From: Bacteroidales bacterium
GTDB lineage: Bacteria; Bacteroidota; Bacteroidia; Bacteroidales; UBA3824
Assembly (NCBI GenBank): GCA_017645985.1
Contig: JAGCNK010000098.1
Span: forward strand, 1 to 7,659
Reading direction: 5' to 3'
DNA length: 7,659 bases
Numbering within the stretch: the stretch's first letter is position 1; each line of letters opens with the position of its first letter. The notes under the pieces are model-generated. The model made no database searches. It was not told where the DNA came from and worked only from the letters and a program-made list of their open reading frames with translations. Shown one piece after another: positions 1-5,900 of the stretch. Position numbers and translations under genes: made by a program.

Positions 1-594
1 ACTTACGAAACTTGGTTTAAAGTTGGCAAAATGAACAACATTCTCGACAACCTTATTGCCAAGGGTCTTGCAAAACGTATGATTGTGGTAATGCCCTACG
101 CCAACCCCTACCCCGAACTTATTCTCCGCGGCAAGGCTGAGCGTTACGATGCTATGGACACCAAAAAGATTGTTACCGAAATCACCAAAGACGTTGTTCC
201 TTACATCGAAAAGAATTTCAACGTGCTCACCGATGCCGACAACCGCGCCATTGCAGGATTCTCGCTCGGCGGACGTCAAACTTTGGCAACAGGTCTTGGC
301 AATCCCGATATGTTCCACTACGTAGCCGCATTTGCCCCTGCAATCTTCGGCAACGAGTTTAAAGACAATTTCTCAAACGGCACTTACGCCACTCCCGACG
401 TACTTAAATCAAAACTCAAATTTATGTTCCTCGGCACTGGCAAAGACGATTTCTTGATTCAGGCATCGCTCGGTTTGGAAAAATACCTCACCGACAACGG
501 CATCAAGCACACCTTCTACAATCCTGGTGGCGGACACACTTGGATGAACTGCCGCGATTACCTCGAACTCACAGCAAAAGAGTTGTTTAAATAA
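1..594 (+). CDS. CE1-type esterase (feruloyl/acetyl-xylan esterase-like), 3' part
   Basis: Partial gene: the frame is open from base 1, and the first Met (base 31) is internal to the conserved stretch YETWFKVGKMNNILDNLIAKG, so the true start lies outside the window. The visible 197 residues cover most of an esterase-D/CE1 alpha/beta-hydrolase domain. The nucleophile elbow is GFSLGG (Ser at visible residue 88, bases 262-264), a likely acid lies in GTGKDDF (Asp 149 or 150), and the catalytic His is in GGGHTW (His 179). The line MIVVMPYANPYP is the typical beta-strand before the oxyanion region. Known members hydrolyse acetyl or feruloyl esters on xylan, or act on other small esters; substrate cannot be read here. 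Any signal peptide or fused xylanase or CBM module would lie upstream. The gene ends ten bases before a large inverted repeat and is convergent with the next gene. The family call is firm and the substrate call weak. Confidence 0.88.
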   Translation, partial: TYETWFKVGKMNNILDNLIAKGLAKRMIVVMPYANPYPELILRGKAERYDAMDTKKIVTEITKDVVPYIEKNFNVLTDADNRAIAGFSLGGRQTLATGLGNPDMFHYVAAFAPAIFGNEFKDNFSNGTYATPDVLKSKLKFMFLGTGKDDFLIQASLGLEKYLTDNGIKHTFYNPGGGHTWMNCRDYLELTAKELFK

Positions 595-603
595 ACAATC
601 TCT

Positions 604-682
604 TTATCGGCTCAAATATTTCAAAAATCGGCTCAAAATTGCAATAATTTTGAGCCGATTTTGTATTTTTGTGAGCCGATAA
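604..682. terminator. Nested inverted repeat, probable bidirectional terminator
   Basis: The core is a perfect 17-bp stem, 624-640 paired with 646-662, with a 5-base loop (641-645). An outer 11-bp stem, 604-614 with 672-682, repeats the same TCGGCTCA core. The element therefore has two direct and two inverted copies (607-614, 628-635; 651-658, 672-679) at a 21-base offset on each side. It sits between two convergent stop codons (594 and 688). Each side of the core is followed by T-rich sequence in its own reading direction, which fits a transcription terminator used from both sides. Confidence 0.75.
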
Positions 683-687
683 GCAAT

Positions 688-1437
688 TTAGTTCTTGCAC
701 ATCACGGGGCGAACCGAGCGACCATAAAAACGACTATCCCAATCGTTGTCGAACACACTAGTGGAATGTAAGAAGAGACCGCGAGCGCTGACAGAGCTAC
801 CAAAAAAGAGCGAAGATGTCCAGTAGTAGCCGTTGGTATTAATGCTCGATGTATTAATATCCCACTTATACCCAGCGACTGGTAAAAAGATATGCGGCAC
901 ACTTTCAGTATATGCAGCTTTAGGCTTTTTGCCCTTAGATACTTTAACGCCTTTTTCGATTGGCTCCAATGCTTTATAAACCATATATCCGAAATACTTA
1001 TGTCCTTGTTTATCAGTTTTTTTAGTCCATACCCAGTAACAGTTATTTCTAAGTTCGCTCAGCTCTTCAGCGGTAGGCATACGCCAGTTGCTACCCCAGT
1101 TAGCTGTGGCGGCATCATCATTAGGCTCTAACACTTTTAGACTATCGGTGTAGCCATTATCGCCATATTCCTTGCAATACTTTATAAGTTTCTTGTAATC
1201 ACCATTAGCATATTTGTAAGTTGACCAATTGTAGGTTGTTTTGGTTGAAGTTTCCCCCCAAGCAAAGTAATCTCCACATTCCCAAGGATTATTTGCCCCC
1301 ACATTACAAGTAGCCCAAAGTGTGCCGGAAGGGAGCCCAAGGTCAACGTATTCGTGGTTTTGCTGTGATAATGCATTGCCGATATTCAACGACACAACTA
1401 TTAGACATAAAAGAAGATTTGAAAAGATTGTTTTCAT
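688..1437 (-). CDS. Secreted FISUMP-family protein (Fibro_succ_major-like domain), function unknown
   Basis: A 249-residue protein. I place the start at 1437 (MKTIFSNLLL...) rather than at the in-frame Met at 1512. This start gives a clean signal peptide with a charged N-end, a hydrophobic core LLLCLIVVSL and a likely signal peptidase I cut near NALSQQ, and it lies about 27 bases after a -7 box. No convincing lipobox is seen, so export to the periplasm or surface is more likely than lipidation. The mature part shows the motifs of the Fibrobacter succinogenes major paralogous domain in order: YVDLGLPSGTLWATCNVG (30-47), GDYFAWGET (55-63), DDAATANWGSNWRMPT (107-122), FLPVAGY (184-190), GYYWTSSL (203-210) and YGRSVRPV (238-245). 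The domain is widespread and often multi-copy in Bacteroidales; no biochemical role is established that I know of. It fills nearly the whole protein, with no extra domain. It appears complete and monocistronic. Confidence 0.88.
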   Translation of the reverse strand: MKTIFSNLLLCLIVVSLNIGNALSQQNHEYVDLGLPSGTLWATCNVGANNPWECGDYFAWGETSTKTTYNWSTYKYANGDYKKLIKYCKEYGDNGYTDSLKVLEPNDDAATANWGSNWRMPTAEELSELRNNCYWVWTKKTDKQGHKYFGYMVYKALEPIEKGVKVSKGKKPKAAYTESVPHIFLPVAGYKWDINTSSINTNGYYWTSSLFFGSSVSARGLFLHSTSVFDNDWDSRFYGRSVRPVMCKN

Positions 1438-1463
1438 AATTGTATGGTAATCATTATATGCCC

Positions 1464-1471
1464 CAAATTTA
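1464..1471 (-). promoter_or_regulatory. Bacteroidetes-type -7 box for the FISUMP gene
   Basis: Reading the - strand, TAAATTTG matches the Bacteroidetes -7 consensus TAnnTTTG. It lies 26 bases before the chosen ATG at 1437, giving a short leader of roughly 20 bases. No good TTTG -33 element is seen at the usual 19-21 base spacing, so the call rests on the -7 box and its position. Confidence 0.5.
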
Positions 1472-1501
1472 GCATTTTTTTCCAAAAAACAGGAAAATGT
1501 G

Positions 1502-1509
1502 TAACTTTG
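1502..1509 (+). promoter_or_regulatory. Orphan -7 box on the + strand
   Basis: TAACTTTG followed by CA is a perfect TAnnTTTG match on the + strand. The expected -33 position (about 1479-1482) reads TTTC, a weak match. Nothing obvious lies downstream except an 11-codon open frame (1530-1565) and the hairpin at 1597-1621. It could drive a short RNA of about 110 bases, or it could be a chance match in A/T-rich sequence. Confidence 0.3.
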
Positions 1510-1596
1510 CACAAAAAGTCGGTAGGAAAATGTGTGATAGTTGGAATTGTCACAGTATTTGGTGAGTTTTACAACAGCAACAAAAGGGAAAAAACA

Positions 1597-1621
1597 AAGG
1601 GACGCACTTGTTGCGTCCCTT
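1597..1621. terminator. Hairpin terminator, usable on both strands
   Basis: A perfect 10-bp stem (1597-1606 with 1612-1621, AAGGGACGCA core) closes a 5-base loop. On the - strand it begins 22 bases after the hydrolase stop codon and is followed by TTTGTTTTTTCCC, so it most likely terminates that gene. On the + strand it is followed by CAATTTTTACTTTTC, so it could also stop any transcript from the + strand box at 1502. Confidence 0.75.
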
Positions 1622-1643
1622 CAATTTTTACTTTTCTAATATT

Positions 1644-2816
1644 TTATTTCTTTTTAGTCTTTGCTTTCTTGCCTTTGCTGGTTGGTTCTTGGGATTTTTG
1701 GTCGGTGGCACCAGAATTGCCGTTTACCTTGGTTTTACCTTTGCTGGTATTTTCGTTGGCTTTCTCTTTGTTTTGACCATTGCCATTAACTTTTTCTTTG
1801 CTATGACCATTGGCATTGCCGTTGCCGTTTACATTGCCGTTGTTGGTGATGCGGGTGGCTTTGGCAGCGTTGAGGAAGTTGACCATTTTTTGGAGGTTGG
1901 CCTCTGAATACATATTCATACCGTGTCCGCCACCGTCTACGAGGGTGAGGTCGGTTTTTACGCCTGCGGCTTTAAGATGGTCGTAGAGTTCCTGACCTTG
2001 GCAGCAGGGCACTACATTGTCTTCTTTGCCGTGAAAAACAATCAGCGGAGGGTCGTTTTTGTCGATATAATATACAGGAGTGAGCAAGTTGTAGAGGTCG
2101 GGGTTTTCAGATGCCTTTGCGCCAAGGAGAGCCTCCTCAGGACCGCTTGCACCTTCGCCACGTTTACCGCCGCAATCCATATTCATCAAGTCGATAGGAC
2201 CAGACCAATCGCAAGCCGCATCTACATTGCTGCTCATATTGGTATATTTGCCCACTGAGCCTTCCAAATCCACTGTTACGCTGCCCGACTTGCCTTGTTT
2301 GGTGTTTTTGGTGGTGGCAGCAAGCGAAGCCAAATGTCCGCCCGACGAGAAACCAGATGTGGCAATAAATCTTGGGTCGAAACCATATTTATCAGCCTCG
2401 CCGCGTACAAAGCGGATAACAGCCTTGATATCATTGATTTGTGCAGGATATTTAGCATCCATTGACGAACGGTGATTGGGCGTTACAACGGCGTAACCTG
2501 CATCTACCAAGGCTTTTACAATGGTGGCGATGTCTGCCATTCCCTTTGAACTATTGCTAAACCACGCACTGCCGTAGATGTGAATCACCACGGGATAAGG
2601 TTTTTGAGCATTTTTGGGAATGTAGATGTCGCAATTGTGATAAGCCTGATCATCACCGGCATAATTTACGTCGGCTATTTTGTCGGCGTTTTCGAGTTTA
2701 ACTTCACGGAACTGAAATCCGCCAAAGCCCATATTTTCGGGCTGTTGAGCGTTGACAGCACCTGCCGCAAACAGCGCAGAGCATATCAACAAGGGTTTTA
2801 TAAAATTTCTTTTCAT
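1644..2816 (-). CDS. Secreted alpha/beta hydrolase (BD-FAE / CE10-like esterase) with Asn-Gly-Lys tail
   Basis: A 390-residue protein. The start at 2816 is preferred over the in-frame Met at 2864 because it gives a standard signal peptide (MKRNFIKPLLICSALFAAGA, cut after VNA-Q) and sits just after a -7 box at 2838; the longer form would begin upstream of that box. Residues about 35-320 form an alpha/beta-hydrolase domain: the oxyanion region HIYGSAWF (79-86, a variant of HGGG/A), nucleophile elbow GFSSGG with Ser157, acid Asp266 in FHGKEDNVVP, and His298 in GGGHGM. This fits the bacterial feruloyl/acetyl esterase-like group, which removes acyl groups from xylan or small aryl esters; the substrate is inferred. 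Residues about 321-390 are a low-complexity tail unlike the rest (see the repeat entry). The gene is flanked by its own terminator and promoter, so it is probably transcribed alone. Confidence 0.88.
   Translation of the reverse strand: MKRNFIKPLLICSALFAAGAVNAQQPENMGFGGFQFREVKLENADKIADVNYAGDDQAYHNCDIYIPKNAQKPYPVVIHIYGSAWFSNSSKGMADIATIVKALVDAGYAVVTPNHRSSMDAKYPAQINDIKAVIRFVRGEADKYGFDPRFIATSGFSSGGHLASLAATTKNTKQGKSGSVTVDLEGSVGKYTNMSSNVDAACDWSGPIDLMNMDCGGKRGEGASGPEEALLGAKASENPDLYNLLTPVYYIDKNDPPLIVFHGKEDNVVPCCQGQELYDHLKAAGVKTDLTLVDGGGHGMNMYSEANLQKMVNFLNAAKATRITNNGNVNGNGNANGHSKEKVNGNGQNKEKANENTSKGKTKVNGNSGATDQKSQEPTSKGKKAKTKKK
1647..1856 (-). repeat. Low-complexity Asn/Gly/Lys-rich C-terminal tail of the hydrolase
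   Basis: Seventy codons after the catalytic domain encode about 14 Asn, 15 Lys and 10 Gly, with no aromatic residue or Cys. VNGNG...KEK occurs twice (residues 329-342 and 343-352), and the end is nearly pure Lys (KGKKAKTKKK). At the DNA level the GGCAAT/AACGGC words recur, which suggests growth by slippage. It is probably a disordered linker or a charged anchor; no known sorting domain is recognisable. Confidence 0.7.
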
Positions 2817-2837
2817 ACTAATACATTTAGTTTTGGG

Positions 2838-2845
2838 CAAAGATA
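2838..2845 (-). promoter_or_regulatory. Bacteroidetes-type -7 box for the hydrolase
   Basis: TATCTTTG on the - strand is a perfect TAnnTTTG match, 21 bases before the ATG at 2816. The -33 region would fall inside the loop and arm of the terminator hairpin at 2852-2887, where the sequence reads GTTT at a 19-base spacing. The leader would be only about 15 bases, which is common in Bacteroidales. Confidence 0.6.
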
Positions 2846-2851
2846 CGAATA

Positions 2852-2887
2852 AAAAAATCCGCATAAACAGTTTTATGCGGATTTTTT
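2852..2887. terminator. Strong hairpin terminator of the large surface-protein gene
   Basis: A perfect 16-bp stem (2852-2867 with 2872-2887, ATCCGCATAAA core) with loop CAGT. It lies 22 bases after the stop of the large - strand gene, and the exit side on that strand is a run of T. The A and T tracts are on both sides, so it could work in both directions. Confidence 0.85.
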
Positions 2888-2908
2888 CAAATTAATAATT
2901 CACGTATA

Positions 2909-5900
2909 TTAGTTCATCACCTTAAAACTATGTTTTCCAAGTGTTACAATGAGAATGCCTGATACGTTGAGTTGGATTTCGTCGTGAGTTGATTTTGTTG
3001 TTGAAGTTGTTAAAATGCGACCATTGAGGTCGGTAATTGTGTATTTGGTGTCGGGCAAAGTTTCGATGAAAATAGTACCGTTGTAGCTCCATACTTTTGC
3101 CTCATCAGCATTTTCGGGAAGTGTAGCTACGGGGGTTGTACCGTTTTTGGTTAATGAGCCGGTAACTGTTAAATCGTTGTCGGGCATTGTTTCCGGCAAT
3201 TCGTTCCATCCTGAGAATGTGAATCCTGCTTTAAAAGGTGTTGTGGGAAGTGTAATTTTAGAACCATACTCTGCTTTTACAGTTTTGTAAACCTCGCCGT
3301 CGAGCATATAGGTAATGGTGTGTTCATTGCCTTTGATATAACCACGTACCACTAAATCAATATCGGGCATAGTTTTGGGCTCACCTTCCCAACCAGTGAA
3401 ATAGTATCCGGCTTCAACTGCGGGTGCAGCCAATGGTGATATTGGTGTGTTATAAGTCAAGTCTTTGATTGCTCTGTGTACTTGTCCGTTGAGGAGGTAA
3501 GTGAGAGTGTATTTACCGAGTTCGTATGCGCCTTTGATAGAAATTTTTTGTGCTGGCATTGTCTCTGGCAAATCAGTAGTTGGAACAAACACATAACCAA
3601 CATAATGAGGCAAAATTTCAGATATTTTAGTATCGTAGGGTACTTGTTTAGTTTCAGATTTAGTTTCACCCTCAGGAGTAGTGTATGTAAGTTCACATAC
3701 ATAGTTGTTAGGTGTAAAACTTCCGTTGATTTCAATGTCTACATCAGGCATTTTTGCAGGAAGAACAGTATAACCTGTAATTGTCCAACCAGAAAAAGAA
3801 TAACCGGTTTTTACGGGATTAGCTTCTATAACAATGTCGGAATTGTATACGCACTCGACAATATGATCCACTTCACCGTTTATCAAGTAAGTGATGGTGT
3901 GAGTGTTGATAACAGAAATACCTTCTGCGGTAAAATCTTTATCGGGCATAGTTGTAGGCTGTGGATTCCATCCAGAAAAATGGTATCCCTCTGATACTGT
4001 AGGAGTGGGATAAGTAATTTCTGAACCATAAGCATATTCTATAGGATTGCCAAGTTGATTATTATCAAACACAAAAGTCACATTATGTTTGTTAATTTCC
4101 AAATTAACAAAGATTGTCAAATCAGATTTAACATTTTTGGAAAAATCATACGTAGTTTCACATTTTTCATCGGAGAAAAAACCGGTAACTGTATATCCTT
4201 CAACTATAATTTGAGGTTTAGCGGCTGGTTTATCTTTCTTTGTGTAAGATTCTTTAATAACTTTGTCACCAGCCATATATGTAATTTTATAAACATCGTC
4301 TTTGCTAAGAATTGAAAAATCTATGTATTTCGCAGCAATAGTGTAATGTCCATTACTTACCGATTCTACTGTCACAGTACCAATACCTTCTTTGTTGTTG
4401 TGTGAATATTTTACAGTATATTCTGAAGGATCCACCTCTTTTGTACCATCGAAGGTTTTAACAGAAGGTTCGGCTTTGCCATTCTCATCCAGCACACAAA
4501 TATCAGATTCCAACACTATAATAGGATCGGAAAGATCTCTCTTGTTAATACTAAATGTGGCTTTCTCAAAATTGATAATATAGTTAGGATGAGCAAGAGT
4601 TCCTAATGTAATATCATAATCACCAATTTCTTCACCTTCTGTTCGAGATAGTGCACCGGTAAATAAATTTTCGTCGCCACTAACAAAGTTATCAGAGCAA
4701 TTGTATTTGATTTCGGGATCATCTTGACTATACTCTTTGGTAGTAGCTTCGGCTGTTACTGTCAACTCTATAGGTGCTATGTTTACGGTAAAAGTTTTTG
4801 TACCGAAATAGTCGTTGCCCTTACCTTTAAGTGTAATTTGGTATGTTCCGGCGTTTTTGATTGTGCCATATGGGATGATAGACGAAATGGTGTAATCAGT
4901 ATTTAGGGTGAGTGTTTTACCATTGTATTCAGCATTTTTAACGACTAATGAAATCGTTTTTCCAGAATAAGTATCTGTTGCTGGTGTTACTGTTATACTG
5001 CTATTAGTCATCGATGTCTTGAATAATGCTACGATATACACGTCGCCACATGTACCTTTTTTGATTGTTAGAGTTGAGCCTGTAGAACCTTGGGTTGACC
5101 CTCCATAACATTGATATCCTTTGTATTGATGATATTGCGATGAATATGAAGCATCGACAGTGAGATTGATATCATCATCGTCGGCAGTACGTCTGTAGGA
5201 TTTTAGGTTAACCTGAAAGTCAGATAAACAAGAACTTGGAACAGATATAGGATTAATATTATACTCGTATACAGAAAAGTATCCTGGCTTAGAAATATAA
5301 GGTTCTCCGTTATTATAATCAATATCCCAATAATCCATATCGTCGATTCTTGCGTATGTTGATGATGTATAATATCCAAGAGTTGTTCCCGCAGCACCTT
5401 TGAGACTGGTACATCCTTTAAACATATCTGACGAATTTTTTACGTTTGAAACATTGAGTACATTATACCTATCGTACATCATAATTCTCTCCAAATTAGA
5501 ACAACCGGCAAACATACAAGTGGTGTTTGTAGGCTTTTGGCTCATACTTTTGCCAAATCGTATTTGTGTAAGATTGCTACATCCGGCAAACATATAGCTA
5601 TAATCTAAATGAGCTGAATTTCTCAAATAACACCTTTTATACTGATCGTTTATATCATAAAGATATAGTATCGAATTTAACCCAGTGCAATTGTTAAATA
5701 AATAACTTAAATTGGTGAGTTTAGATCCAGTACTTATTTTTTTCAAAAATTGTTCAGCTAGAGTATTAGGAAGACTTGTGCAACCGTCAAAAGTATATGT
5801 CACTTTTGTTAATTCAGATACATCCAAATTATCCCAACCTTCGATTGTTGTTAGATTCGTAAAACCTGCAAACCAATACTCCATACTAGATGGCGTTAAA

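Noticed and set aside
1438..1512. Longer start for the FISUMP protein at 1512
   Set aside because: It would put 25 hydrophilic residues before a good signal peptide and place the -7 box inside the coding sequence.
1444..1776. 110-codon + strand frame across the 1438-1643 gap
   Set aside because: It begins upstream of the only + strand promoter-like box, runs through the terminator hairpin and ends in the hydrolase tail; no domain is seen.
1608..1907. 99-codon + strand frame rich in Phe, Val and Ala that looks like a membrane protein
   Set aside because: It is the complement of the Asn/Gly/Lys tail and the end of the hydrolase. The hydrophobic look comes from reading low-complexity DNA in reverse, and it starts within or next to the terminator hairpin.
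3476..3994. 172-codon open frame on the + strand
   Set aside because: It lies fully antisense to the InlB-like repeats of the large gene; the protein is Cys/Phe/Ile-rich without a domain, as expected for the complement of a repeat region with biased codons.
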